From the NCBI RefSeq assembly GCF_020782245.1, contig NZ_JAJGNP010000006.1, positions 1 to 64,000 on the forward strand: a DNA stretch of 64,000 nt. The letters run 5' to 3'. This DNA is from Sphingobium soli. Its GTDB lineage: Bacteria; Pseudomonadota; Alphaproteobacteria; Sphingomonadales; Sphingomonadaceae. A program made the translations under genes and the position numbers. The notes below the pieces were generated by a model, which saw nothing but the letters and a program-made list of their open reading frames with translations, was not told the origin of the DNA and did no database searches. This document shows, piece after piece, positions 10,502 to 19,398 of this stretch. How positions within the stretch are numbered: the stretch's first letter is position 1; every line of letters starts with the position of its first letter.

Positions 10502-13500
10502 TCAGACGATGACAAATTCCGTGTTTGTCATAGCAAGACCCGCGGACATATGCGCGAACAGCACCGCTGCTCCAGCTCCGCTGCCATCAGCATCATAAAA
10601 GAGGTCGCCGGTTGCACTGTTGTAGATTATCCGGTCATTGGCATCAGCCGCAGCAGCGCCGATGTGGAACGCGTTCGCCGCTAGCGTACCTGTTGGCAAC
10701 CCGCCGACCGCTGCCGACAAGATATTGATGGTGTCGTTTGCAACGCTGTAGTCCGTAATCGTATCGATGTTGGTCGGACCAAAGCCGTTTAGGAACGCAA
10801 AAACATCATTACCGCCACCGCCGGTCAGACTGTCACTGCCCGATCCGCCGTTGAGGTAATCGTTATTGTTGCCGCCATTCAGGTCGTCATCACCGGCACC
10901 ACCATTGAGCGTGTCATTCCCATTTCCGGCCAGAATGAAGTTGCTGAGCGAATTACCAGTCAAATTATCATTATAGGATGATCCAAATATGTTCTCGATA
11001 TTGCTCAAGGTATCTGTACCAGCACCCCCAGTATTCTGAGCCACTCCCACGCTCAAATTCACCGTAACTGCGGCACTTGAGGAACGATAATCCGCAGCGT
11101 CAATTCCATTACCGCCATCCAGGATGTCGTTGCCCACGCCGCCATCCAATATATCATCGCCACCTTCGCCCAGCAGAGTATCATCCCCCCCGCCGCCGAC
11201 GAGTTTATTGCCAATAGCACTTCCGGTGATGATATTATTTAGTCCATTTCCGGTTATTAAGGAAGCTGATCCAACAGCTGTAATATTTTCAACATTTGTT
11301 CCGGCAATAGAATAGGTCACCGATGCATAAACAATATCGGTCCCGGAATTTGAGAACTCGATGACTGCATCGCTGGCGCTATCCACATAATAGGTATCAT
11401 TGCCCGTGCCACCGGCCATATAATCGACGCCAGTTCCACCATCGAGCAGATCGTTACCATCTTCGCCATACAGAAAATCATTTCCTCCTTGGCCAAGGAG
11501 TGTATCGTTGCCGCTGCGCCCCCATAGCGAATTGACCTCTCCAGACCCGCTAATCGCGTCTGAACCGGTGTTGCCAATAACATTCTCGATACTGGACAGG
11601 CTTATCGCTCCTGCGCCACCGGGCGTATAATTGAAGGTTCCGTCGGCCAGATCGATCGTGGAGGTCGCTACGCTGGTACCGGAGATATCAAAAGTGTCGG
11701 ACCCCGCGCCCCCTACGATTATCTCTCCATAGCTGCCGTTCCATCCGTCAAAAATTCGGAACAGATCATCGCCAGCTTCGCCATACATCAGGTCACGGCC
11801 ACTGCCACCGTCGAAGACATCATCACCATCACCGCCGATGAGAAGGTCGTCTCCAGCACCGCCGTCAAGGATGTCATTGCCAGCGCCGCCATAGAGCATA
11901 TCGGAACCGGCACCTCCGAAGATGGAGTCGTTTCCGTTCATCCCATCAATACTGTCATCTCCAGATTGACCGTATAAAGTATTGCCGGCCGCATTTCCCG
12001 TGATTGTATCGGCCAATTGGGTGCCGTAGACATTTTCGACCCCCGTAATCGTCCACGGGCCACCATAGAGCGGGTTATACTGCCAGGTTCCGCCGGCCAG
12101 ATCGACGATCGCCCCGTAAAGATCGATCTGGCTGAGATCGAGCGTATCGACCCCGGTACCGCCATTCACATTGTCGCCAAATTCCGCTACGCCGCCGATC
12201 TGGCGCTGTATGAACCAGTCGTTCCCCGCTTCGCCATAGACGCTATCGGTTACGAAACCGCCATAGATGATGTCGTTACCATTGCCGCCATAGATGACAT
12301 CGGTGCCGCCCGCGCCGTCCAGGATATCGTCACCGTCACCACCATAGAGCGTATCGTCGCCCTCGCCTCCGGCCAGATAGTCGTTTCCAGCATTGCCATA
12401 GAGCGTGTCGTTGCCGTCATTGCCATAGAGGCTGTCATCCCCCCCATTGCCGCGGAGCACATTGTCGATGCTGTTGCCGCTGATGACGTCATTGCCCGAC
12501 CCGCCATTGGCATTTTCGATCATCGATGCGGTATTGCCCTGGTAAAGCATCGCATTGAAGATATTGCCGCGTGCATAGACGCTGCTGCCATTATTGCCCA
12601 GATAGGCGAGCTGCGCCTGACTGAAGACGGAATAACCACCCGGGTTGAGGTCCATCGTCAGGTTGCTGGTGTAATTGGACAGGTCATAGGTGTCGACGCC
12701 GCCGCCGTCCCAAATGGTCGCGAAGATGCGGTTGCCACCCGGATCGATCGCCACTTGCCCGTTGATATAGGTTTCACCGGTCGTCGGATTCCACGAATAG
12801 GTGGTGTTGCCCGAGTTCACCGTGAAGTCAGCACCATACATCGCCTGCAAGGCTGCAATGTCGAGCATCATATAGGTTTGGGGCGCCCCCCACTGCTCGT
12901 AGGAGTAGCCGCTCAAAGGCGCGCCGACGTAGCTGCGATAGGTCATGACCGTGAATTCGATCGAATCCCAGGCGGTTGGCAATGGGCCATAGGCGCCGCC
13001 CGTCTGACCATGCGCCAAGCCCAGCGAGTGGCCCAGTTCATGAAACATGGTGTGCCAGGCATAGTTGCCGGCGACGGGCGTCTTGTAGGAATAGATCGTC
13101 CCATCATAGCCATTGCCGAAGAATGTATCCCCGCCATAGATGCTGCTGCTGGGATAATAGGCATAGGCCGTGCCCGGATCGCTGGAATTTGCGCCGCGGA
13201 TCGTCGCGATCGACGAGCCTGCTCCATCGTAGGACAGGCTCAATCCCGTGAAGGATTCTACGCCGAAAGCGGTAGCCGCGCTTGTTTGGGTATAGGCGAC
13301 TGAATTGAGAGCCGTGTGAAAGGCTACCATCTGCATAGCAGTGAACTGAGAGAAGCCCTCATTCTGCGCGCTGACGCCGTCGCCATCCGAATCCGAAAAA
13401 TAGCCGGACTGATAATCCGCCGCAGAATCCGTGTCGCTATAATAGACGGTTTGCGCGGTGTCCCATTTGATCCCGCTCAAAATACCGTCAATCAACTGAT

Positions 13501-13771
13501 TGCCGGTCGCCGCCTGCGCCAGCGTTGTATTGCCATTCCCATTGAATTGCGGATCGTCCAGACTGCCTGGCTGTCCGACAGGATCGCCAGGATCTTCCAT
13601 GACATCCTGGGGATACAGCAGCAGAATATCGTTGCGGACGGTTTCGTTGCCCATCATCGACCAAAGGTCGGCGGTGCTGCTGATGGAATAGGAAGTAGGC
13701 GAAACAGACGCGCTATTGTCGTCTTCGTTAAATATGACCTTGGCCGGCCCGGCCCCCGAGAACTTGAGCAT
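10502..13771 (-). CDS. RTX (serralysin-type, M10) secreted metallopeptidase
   Basis: This 1089-residue protein has no signal peptide, as expected for a type I secretion substrate. The zinc motif HELGHSLGLAHG (HEXXHXXGXXH, His244, His248, His254) is followed by a Met-turn VMTYRSY, defining a metzincin of the serralysin type. From about residue 420 to the end are at least four blocks of Ca2+-binding nonapeptides (GGxGxDxLx, for example GNDTLYGNAGNDYLAGGEG). The C-terminus TEFVIV, an acidic residue then hydrophobics, matches a type I secretion signal. The ATG has AGGAGG 4 nt upstream. The linked TolC/ABC/HlyD genes at 14.4-18.9 kb on the same strand are the presumed exporter. Substrates are unknown. 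The region before the zinc site (about 240 residues) is longer than in classical serralysins. Confidence 0.93.
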   Translation of the reverse strand: MLKFSGAGPAKVIFNEDDNSASVSPTSYSISSTADLWSMMGNETVRNDILLLYPQDVMEDPGDPVGQPGSLDDPQFNGNGNTTLAQAATGNQLIDGILSGIKWDTAQTVYYSDTDSAADYQSGYFSDSDGDGVSAQNEGFSQFTAMQMVAFHTALNSVAYTQTSAATAFGVESFTGLSLSYDGAGSSIATIRGANSSDPGTAYAYYPSSSIYGGDTFFGNGYDGTIYSYKTPVAGNYAWHTMFHELGHSLGLAHGQTGGAYGPLPTAWDSIEFTVMTYRSYVGAPLSGYSYEQWGAPQTYMMLDIAALQAMYGADFTVNSGNTTYSWNPTTGETYINGQVAIDPGGNRIFATIWDGGGVDTYDLSNYTSNLTMDLNPGGYSVFSQAQLAYLGNNGSSVYARGNIFNAMLYQGNTASMIENANGGSGNDVISGNSIDNVLRGNGGDDSLYGNDGNDTLYGNAGNDYLAGGEGDDTLYGGDGDDILDGAGGTDVIYGGNGNDIIYGGFVTDSVYGEAGNDWFIQRQIGGVAEFGDNVNGGTGVDTLDLSQIDLYGAIVDLAGGTWQYNPLYGGPWTITGVENVYGTQLADTITGNAAGNTLYGQSGDDSIDGMNGNDSIFGGAGSDMLYGGAGNDILDGGAGDDLLIGGDGDDVFDGGSGRDLMYGEAGDDLFRIFDGWNGSYGEIIVGGAGSDTFDISGTSVATSTIDLADGTFNYTPGGAGAISLSSIENVIGNTGSDAISGSGEVNSLWGRSGNDTLLGQGGNDFLYGEDGNDLLDGGTGVDYMAGGTGNDTYYVDSASDAVIEFSNSGTDIVYASVTYSIAGTNVENITAVGSASLITGNGLNNIITGSAIGNKLVGGGGDDTLLGEGGDDILDGGVGNDILDGGNGIDAADYRSSSAAVTVNLSVGVAQNTGGAGTDTLSNIENIFGSSYNDNLTGNSLSNFILAGNGNDTLNGGAGDDDLNGGNNNDYLNGGSGSDSLTGGGGNDVFAFLNGFGPTNIDTITDYSVANDTINILSAAVGGLPTGTLAANAFHIGAAAADANDRIIYNSATGDLFYDADGSGAGAAVLFAHMSAGLAMTNTEFVIV

Positions 13772-13837
13772 ACATCCTCCTGCAAGATGAGTTGGATGAC
13801 ACGTTCACTGTGCCCGTTGGCGACCCCTTACCAAGTC

Positions 13838-13867
13838 GATATAGTCTTTATTTGAGTTTATTGCCAA
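13838..13867 (-). promoter_or_regulatory. Promoter of the RTX peptidase gene
   Basis: On the minus strand, -35 TTGGCA (13862-13867) and -10 TATATC (13838-13843) are spaced 18 bp. This leaves a leader of about 60 nt to the start at 13771. It is one of the best sigma70-like matches in the window and lies within an AT-rich stretch. Confidence 0.5.
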
Positions 13868-13990
13868 ACATTAGTTTTTGATGATTTTTCATTGTGATAG
13901 CATGTAGTAAAAACCAAGATATTGAAATGTTTTGACTTATTTTCTACTTGATTGTCAGTTAATGTTTCACAATATTTCAATTGGTTAGCC
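13844..13990. other. AT-rich regulatory stretch upstream of RTX gene
   Basis: About 150 bp that is strikingly AT-rich by eye against a GC-rich background. It contains an 8-bp inverted repeat attgaaat/atttcaat (13921-13928, 13974-13981) and runs of T and A. There is no open frame of note. It is likely a binding region for a global repressor or activator controlling the peptidase. Confidence 0.45.
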
Positions 13991-14052
13991 TTTGATTGTC
14001 AGGGCGATGGCCATAGTTGCCATGAGCAAGATTTTTCCTAGGGCTTTTCCGT

Positions 14053-14364
14053 CTATCGGCGCGGTGAACCCAGCACTGGGTCGAGCCTCTTTTCAGCGTC
14101 GCTAGCCAGCGGATGATCAGGATAGCGGGAGATGAACAGCTGGTAGGCGGTAACTGTGTTTTGCTTCACTGCTTCTACATATTGATCGCGGATCGCCTTT
14201 TCGGCATCGCCCGGCGGCGGCATCACGCCGCCTGTTCCCGGGGGTGCATGCGGCATGGTGGCAGGGACGGCATCATCGGTTGAGGCGGAACTGGCGGCAT
14301 TGCCCGCACAACCGCTCACCGCGACAAGGATCATCAAGACCGGATTGGCACTATGGACAAACAT
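14053..14364 (-). CDS. Small lipoprotein in the type I secretion locus
   Basis: A 103-residue protein with a lipoprotein-like N-terminus (VLMILVAVSGCAG, lipobox VSGC, Cys at about residue 19). A Pro/Gly-rich linker follows (PATMPHAPPGTGGVMPPPGD). A short helical segment, AYQLFISRYPDHPLASDAEKRL, resembles one TPR-like repeat of the YbgF/CpoB or BamD kind. It sits 70 bp after the HlyD-like gene and about 280 bp before the peptidase, on the same strand. I do not recognise a family; it could aid assembly, secretion or anchoring of the exporter or the peptidase. Confidence 0.65.
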   Translation of the reverse strand: MFVHSANPVLMILVAVSGCAGNAASSASTDDAVPATMPHAPPGTGGVMPPPGDAEKAIRDQYVEAVKQNTVTAYQLFISRYPDHPLASDAEKRLDPVLGSPRR

Positions 14365-14433
14365 GGCGCGTCCCTCTCCACTTGATCATATCAGCGCAGA
14401 TGCGCGCATATCGGCCCAAGCAGACCGCAGTCT

Positions 14434-15735
14434 TTATTCGCGGAATGCCGTTTCGCTCAAGCGCGTCAGCGGTGTCAAAATATAGGCCAGCACGGTTCGC
14501 TTGTCGCCCAGAAGATTGACTTCGGCACCCATGCCGGGGCCGATCGGCAGCCGGCGCCCGGCGTCATCCGTGATGGCGTTGGCTGTGGTGCGAACCCTGA
14601 CCAGATAATGGCTTTCCCCGGTTCGTTCGTTGAGCACCGCGTCGGGCGACACAGCGACCACCTTGCCCTTCATCGATCCGTAGACGGCGCTGTCGTAGGC
14701 GGAAATCTGAACCTTGGCCTGCTGACCCAGCTTGACCGACGCAATATCCTTTGCCGCCACGGCGGCTTCGATCAGCAAAGTGTCGTTGACCGCGACCATT
14801 TCCAACAAGGGATCACCGGGGCGGACGCTGCCGCCCACCGTGGTGACGAAAACCCGGTTGATCCGGCCATCGAGCGGTGCGCGCACGACCGTCCGCTGCA
14901 ACTTATATTCATAGGCCGGCATCGTGGCCTGACGCACGGAAAGGTCAGCGCGTGCAGCCGTCAGTTCGTCCGCCGCGCGGGCGAGCCAGTCCCGCTTCTG
15001 CTGTTGGGCGCTCGCCAGCGCTTCCGCCAATACCGATCGCGCCCGGCCAAGAGCCGCCGCAGCGCCCGCTGCCTCACTCGCCGACACGGCATAGGCGCTT
15101 TCGGCCTGCAGAAGGGACCGGCGTGGTTCAATTCCCTCCTGTACCAAAGGGCGAAGCAGGGCGAGATCGACTTGGGCCGCATCGCGCGCCGCAATCCGCG
15201 CTTGCTCGGCCGCGCTCGCCTCCGCGATCGCGCGCCGGGCCTGATCGACCCTGGCCGACGCGACATTCGATATGCTGGCCAGTTCGGCCATTCGCGACCG
15301 ATAAAGCCCCTGCTCGACCGCGATCTGGGCTGCCATCATCGCGTTGCGGGACTGGGGAAATTTCGGTGTCTGCCCTGTTATCTCCGCTGTCAGCCGGACG
15401 ATCTTGAAATTGAGAGCATCGCTGCTGGCAAGATTGCCTTCCAATTCTGCGCCAGGCTGGACCGGGCTGAGACGGACGAGCGGCGTTCCTTGTCTCACAT
15501 CCTGCCCCACCTTGACCATGATCTGCTCGACAACGCCGCCTTCCAGGTTCGACACAACCTGCAATTGCGAGCTGGGAATGACACGGCCGTTGCCGCGAAC
15601 CGTGCGATCGATTTCGGTCAAGGCGGCCCAGCCTATGGCGACGAGCACGAACGCCAGGATGATCCACAGAATGATGTTCGCCGGAACCTTTGGCTTTATG
15701 GTCATGGGATGGCGGAAGCCAATCTGCGCGGTCAT
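14434..15735 (-). CDS. HlyD-family membrane fusion protein (type I secretion)
   Basis: Periplasmic adaptor linking the inner-membrane ABC exporter to the TolC-like channel. One transmembrane helix lies near the N-terminus (about residues 20-40, NIILWIILAFVLVAIGW). A lipoyl/barrel-sandwich half follows (GNGRVIPSSQLQVVSNLEGGVVEQI), then a long Ala/Arg-rich alpha-hairpin (about 110-270) and a C-terminal beta-barrel (VRAPLDGRINRVFV, VRPGDPLLEMV). The 433-residue length matches PrtE/AprE-type adaptors. Its ATG overlaps the stop of the ABC gene by 4 nt (15732-15735), so translation is coupled. Confidence 0.93.
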   Translation of the reverse strand: MTAQIGFRHPMTIKPKVPANIILWIILAFVLVAIGWAALTEIDRTVRGNGRVIPSSQLQVVSNLEGGVVEQIMVKVGQDVRQGTPLVRLSPVQPGAELEGNLASSDALNFKIVRLTAEITGQTPKFPQSRNAMMAAQIAVEQGLYRSRMAELASISNVASARVDQARRAIAEASAAEQARIAARDAAQVDLALLRPLVQEGIEPRRSLLQAESAYAVSASEAAGAAAALGRARSVLAEALASAQQQKRDWLARAADELTAARADLSVRQATMPAYEYKLQRTVVRAPLDGRINRVFVTTVGGSVRPGDPLLEMVAVNDTLLIEAAVAAKDIASVKLGQQAKVQISAYDSAVYGSMKGKVVAVSPDAVLNERTGESHYLVRVRTTANAITDDAGRRLPIGPGMGAEVNLLGDKRTVLAYILTPLTRLSETAFRE

Positions 15736-17459
15736 GCTGCTTTCCCCCGCGCCAGGCGCTGCAGCACTGCATCGCGGGGGCCGTCCGCCACCACCTTGCC
15801 ACCATCCAATATGACTATGCGGTCCACCAAAGCGAGGAGCGAGGTGCGATGGGTGATCAGGATCATGGTCTTGCCGGCGATTTCCGGTTTGAGCCGGGCG
15901 ATCAAATCCGATTCCGTCTGTGCATCCATCGCGCTGCTGGGTTCATCGAAGATCAGCACCGGCGGGCTGCCCGCAAGCGCGCGCGCTATGGCGATCGACT
16001 GACGCTGCCCACCTGAAAGGCCATCGCCTCTGTCCGCCAGGCGCAGGTCATAGCCATTGGCGATCTGCCCCATGAAGCGGTGCGTCCCGCTGATTTCTGC
16101 GGCGCGAATCATTTCGTCCTGATCGACGACGGCCCTATCGAGGCAGATATTCTGCCGGACGGATCCGGCAATCAGGACATTGTCCTGCATCGCCGATCCT
16201 ATCAATGCGCGAAGCTGCGCCGGCGCATATTGGCGCACGTCGATCCCGTCGATCATCACCACGCCCTCTTCCGGCTCATACAGCCCGAGCATCAACCGCG
16301 CGAGCGTTGACTTGCCGGAACCGACGCGGCCCAGAAAGCCGACGCGCTCGCCGGGTTTGATGGCCAGGTTGACGCCATCGAGCGCGCGTTCAGGCGCGCC
16401 TGGATAGCGAAACCCGACATTGCGCAGCTCAATGGCCCCCTCCAGCCGGGCTGGGTGCAGCGCATCGCCCGTTGGCCCTTCCGTCGGCGTATCCATCAGC
16501 GCGCTGATTTGCCGGTAGGCCACACGCGTCGCGGATAGGCGCGAGAGCAGGGTGGCGATCTGCGCTAAAGGCGCCAGGGCCCGCCCGCACAGGATGGAAC
16601 AAGCCAGCAGCGCACCTGTCGTGATCGTGTTGCTGCGCAACAGGCCCACGCCTACGATGATGATGCCGCAATAGGCGATGGTCGAGGCGCTGTTCGCGAC
16701 TGTCATGGGAACGGCGGCGGCAAGGCGCTGGCCCAGCGAACTTTCCGAGTGGCTGACGAGGGCAGCCTGCCAGCGACGGCTGAGCATGGGGCCAGCGCCG
16801 ATCGCCTTGACGGTTTCAAGGCTGCCGATCGCTTCCACCAGCACGGACTGCTTGACAAGGCCATCCCCCAGGCTGCGCGAGGACAAGCGATCAAGCGACG
16901 GCGTGGCCAGCAGTCCGGCGCCGATGACCACGGGGATCATCGCCAGCGGCAGCACAACCAGGATGCCCCCCAGCATCGCGATCACCGCCAGTGTCACAAT
17001 GATGAACGGCACGTCGATGATCGCCGTCAACGTCACCGACGCGAAGAAGTCGCGGAGCGTTTCCAGCTCGCGCATCAGTCCTGTCAGCGTGCCGGTGGAC
17101 CCACGCTTCTGGTCCAGACGCAGCGCCAGCAGATGCGCGAACAGCGTTTCGCCCACATCATGGTCGATATTGGCGCCGGCGATATCGACGAAATAGACGC
17201 GCAGCAACCGCAAGACGAAGTCAAAAATGATGACGAAGATGAGCCCGATGCTCAGCCCGATCAGCGAAGACGACCCTTCGTTCGGCACGATGCGGTCATA
17301 CACCGTCATCGTGAAAAGCGAGGAGACAAGCGCGAAAATATTGATAAGCGCGGCTGCGACCGCGACCTTCATATAGGTTGCGCGATTGCGCAGCATCGGC
17401 TCCACCAGCCAGGGTGCGAAACGCGGCTTGTGGTCCACGAGCAAGCGATCTTCCCTCAT
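15732..17459 (-). CDS. Type I secretion ABC transporter (permease/ATPase)
   Basis: A fused membrane/ATPase subunit of 575 residues that would power export of the RTX peptidase. Five to six transmembrane helices occupy about residues 30-300. The ATPase domain has Walker A GRVGSGKSTL, signature LSGGQRQSIAIARAL, Walker B VLIFDEPSSAMDA and switch His in ITHRTS. There is no room for an N-terminal C39 peptidase or peptidase-like domain, which fits PrtD/AprD-type exporters of serralysins rather than HlyB or LapB. It overlaps both neighbours by ATGA (17456-17459 and 15732-15735). Confidence 0.93.
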   Translation of the reverse strand: MREDRLLVDHKPRFAPWLVEPMLRNRATYMKVAVAAALINIFALVSSLFTMTVYDRIVPNEGSSSLIGLSIGLIFVIIFDFVLRLLRVYFVDIAGANIDHDVGETLFAHLLALRLDQKRGSTGTLTGLMRELETLRDFFASVTLTAIIDVPFIIVTLAVIAMLGGILVVLPLAMIPVVIGAGLLATPSLDRLSSRSLGDGLVKQSVLVEAIGSLETVKAIGAGPMLSRRWQAALVSHSESSLGQRLAAAVPMTVANSASTIAYCGIIIVGVGLLRSNTITTGALLACSILCGRALAPLAQIATLLSRLSATRVAYRQISALMDTPTEGPTGDALHPARLEGAIELRNVGFRYPGAPERALDGVNLAIKPGERVGFLGRVGSGKSTLARLMLGLYEPEEGVVMIDGIDVRQYAPAQLRALIGSAMQDNVLIAGSVRQNICLDRAVVDQDEMIRAAEISGTHRFMGQIANGYDLRLADRGDGLSGGQRQSIAIARALAGSPPVLIFDEPSSAMDAQTESDLIARLKPEIAGKTMILITHRTSLLALVDRIVILDGGKVVADGPRDAVLQRLARGKAA

Positions 17460-18937
17460 GGCATCTGCCTTCCGTCGGTGCGCTCGGTGGCCGGGTCCAC
17501 CTGAATATGCAGTTCGTCCAGCAAGGCACCCGCCTTGGCGAGGAGCACGAACCGGGACAGATCCCGTTCCGCCAGCGTCTGGACATAGGTGGCGATCGAA
17601 TAGAAATAATTATCTTCGGACGTGACGAGGTCGAATAGGGTGCCGCCGGACGTTTCGAAACGCGCCGCATAGACGTCGCGGTTATTCCGACTGGCCAGAT
17701 AAGCGGCCTCGGCTGCCGCAAGCTGAGCCTCCAGCCCCTTCACATCGCTCCATGCCATTTGCGCGTCACGCAGCGCCTCTTGCCGGACACGCAGCGCGTA
17801 GGCATCGGCCGCGTCCGCCCGAGCTGTGGCCTGATCAGCGCGCGCATTGAAGCCCGCACCGATCTGAGCCCGCATGATCACGCGGCCTCGCACGTCATAG
17901 TCGCCGGAATTTTCGAAAACGCCGTAGCGGCCTGCATCGACCCCGGCGGCAATGGAGGGCAGCCGTTCCGACCGCGCGGCGCGCGCATCCTGCCGCGCCG
18001 CCCGCGCTTCAGCTTCAGCCTTCTGCACGACCGGCGCGCGCAGAGCCATGGCCTCCACGACATCCTGACCGAGCCGGTCGGCCAAAGACAATGGCACGCG
18101 ATAGACATTCGCTGGCGCATCGTGGCCGGAAAGAGCGCGATATTGCGCCTCGGCGCTGGCCCGGTCGCGGCGAAACATCGCCAACCTCGTGCGGACATTG
18201 GCGATGGCGCTGTCAATGCGCGGAAGGTCACCGGTTGCTGAAAACCCTTGCGTGATTCGGCGTTCAACCGCGGACCGAAGATCTGCCTGACGCATGCCAT
18301 AGTCGATGGCAGCTTGCTCCATGAGGCGCTGAGCGAGAATGCTGTACCAAGCCGTGACGAGCCGCAGCGCTACATCAGCCCCTGATGCGAAGGTAGCGGC
18401 GCGCGCTGCGCTGACCCGCGCATTACCGGCATTGATCCGGCTCGACGTCGCGCCGAAATCCAGTAATCGCTGACGCACAGACGCGGTCGCGTCGGTACGC
18501 CCCTCGGGCCTTGATCGCTCGATGATGTTACCGGGATCGTTCGAGAAGTTCCGTGCAAACGAGCGATTGGCATCGACCGTCAGGTCCAGCGAAGGGAATA
18601 GCGCGGCGCGCGATTGCATGCGCGCGGCTTCAGCCTCCCGCTCTCCGGCACGGGCTTCCTGGGTCAGTATATTGGTCTGAACGGCAGCTTCGACCTCGCT
18701 GCGGAACAACGCTATTGAGCCGACCTGCCGCGACATTTGCAGCAGGGGGTCTGATTGCACAGGCTGCGAAAAAGGCTCAGGATTGGGCGGCAGAAGCAGG
18801 CTTTTGTCGGCAATCCCGGTCGCACTGACGGCAGGCGCGATCAGAAGGGCGAGCGTCGCGGCAACCCGCTGCGCCCAACCGGCATGGAAGGCCGGCCTTC
18901 CCCAAGGCCGAAACTCTCTAAACAAAATGTCTGGCAC
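17456..18937 (-). CDS. TolC-family outer membrane channel (type I secretion)
   Basis: Outer-membrane efflux protein with the two-fold repeated helical architecture of TolC (long Ala/Arg/Glu-rich helices, SLDLTVDANRSF and GFNARADQATARADAADAYALR). A hydrophobic signal segment (RVAATLALLIAPAVSATG) marks export. The start is uncertain: no ATG lies close to the signal peptide. GTG at 18937 gives a peptide of about 35 residues before the predicted cleavage; the next ATG at 19072 would bury the signal about 65 residues in. It is first in the exporter operon, overlapping the ABC start by 4 nt, and about 165 bp downstream of tRNA-Leu. Confidence 0.85.
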   Translation of the reverse strand: MPDILFREFRPWGRPAFHAGWAQRVAATLALLIAPAVSATGIADKSLLLPPNPEPFSQPVQSDPLLQMSRQVGSIALFRSEVEAAVQTNILTQEARAGEREAEAARMQSRAALFPSLDLTVDANRSFARNFSNDPGNIIERSRPEGRTDATASVRQRLLDFGATSSRINAGNARVSAARAATFASGADVALRLVTAWYSILAQRLMEQAAIDYGMRQADLRSAVERRITQGFSATGDLPRIDSAIANVRTRLAMFRRDRASAEAQYRALSGHDAPANVYRVPLSLADRLGQDVVEAMALRAPVVQKAEAEARAARQDARAARSERLPSIAAGVDAGRYGVFENSGDYDVRGRVIMRAQIGAGFNARADQATARADAADAYALRVRQEALRDAQMAWSDVKGLEAQLAAAEAAYLASRNNRDVYAARFETSGGTLFDLVTSEDNYFYSIATYVQTLAERDLSRFVLLAKAGALLDELHIQVDPATERTDGRQMP

Positions 18938-19102
18938 CCCAAAGCCGCACACAGTTCCGCCCGCACAGAATCCGTTAGCGACAACGCATCCCGCATGAGT
19001 GCGACCAAGGCGATTATGCCCTAGACTATAGCGCCGCGCAATGCGGGTTTCCAGCTGAACAGCCTTTGTCATCAACAGGGGAGCCGGCCGACATCGGGCC
19101 AA

Positions 19103-19187
19103 TGGTGCGGGTGGTCGGAATCGAACCGACACTCCTTTCGGAACCGGATTTTGAGTCCGGCGCGTCTACCAGTTTCACCACACCCGC
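19103..19187 (-). tRNA. tRNA-Leu (anticodon CAA)
   Basis: 85-nt class II tRNA with acceptor GCGGGTG, a long variable arm and encoded CCA. The anticodon arm CCGGA-CTCAAAA-TCCGG gives CAA (reads UUG). It lies upstream of, and in the same direction as, the type I secretion operon. Confidence 0.96.
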
Positions 19188-19398
19188 ATCGTCACTGCAC
19201 AGCGGTCGTCACACCTGCTGCTATGTGCTCAGCGCCGTGGGGTACTTCAGAAGGTTCCCAGCGACGCCGGTCCGCCAGATGGCAAAATCTGCTCTCTGCG
19301 TCCAGCCGAAAAAGGACTTGGCGAAGGGCGATGTGAACAAAAGAAGTCGATATGCCTTGTCCCATGGGTCGGCAACGGCCGGCAACGAGACATGATGC

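Noticed and set aside
10800..12500. Possible CRISPR or minisatellite array
   Set aside because: The repeated DNA encodes Gly/Asp nonapeptides of the RTX protein and lacks equal spacers and exact repeats.
12017..13303. 428-residue plus-strand open frame opposite the RTX peptidase
   Set aside because: Its Ile/Ala/Val/Asp-rich repetitive sequence is simply the reverse frame of the Ca2+-binding repeats; no ribosome site or motif.
10449..19187. Type I secretion locus as a genomic island integrated at tRNA-Leu(CAA)
   Set aside because: No integrase, no direct repeat of the tRNA 3' end at the far border, and the genes match surrounding base composition apart from the short AT-rich gap.
19188..19398. 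Possible small gene or pseudogene between tRNA-Leu and the flavodoxin-like gene
   Set aside because: Only shadow frames are open here and none has a ribosome site or recognisable sequence.
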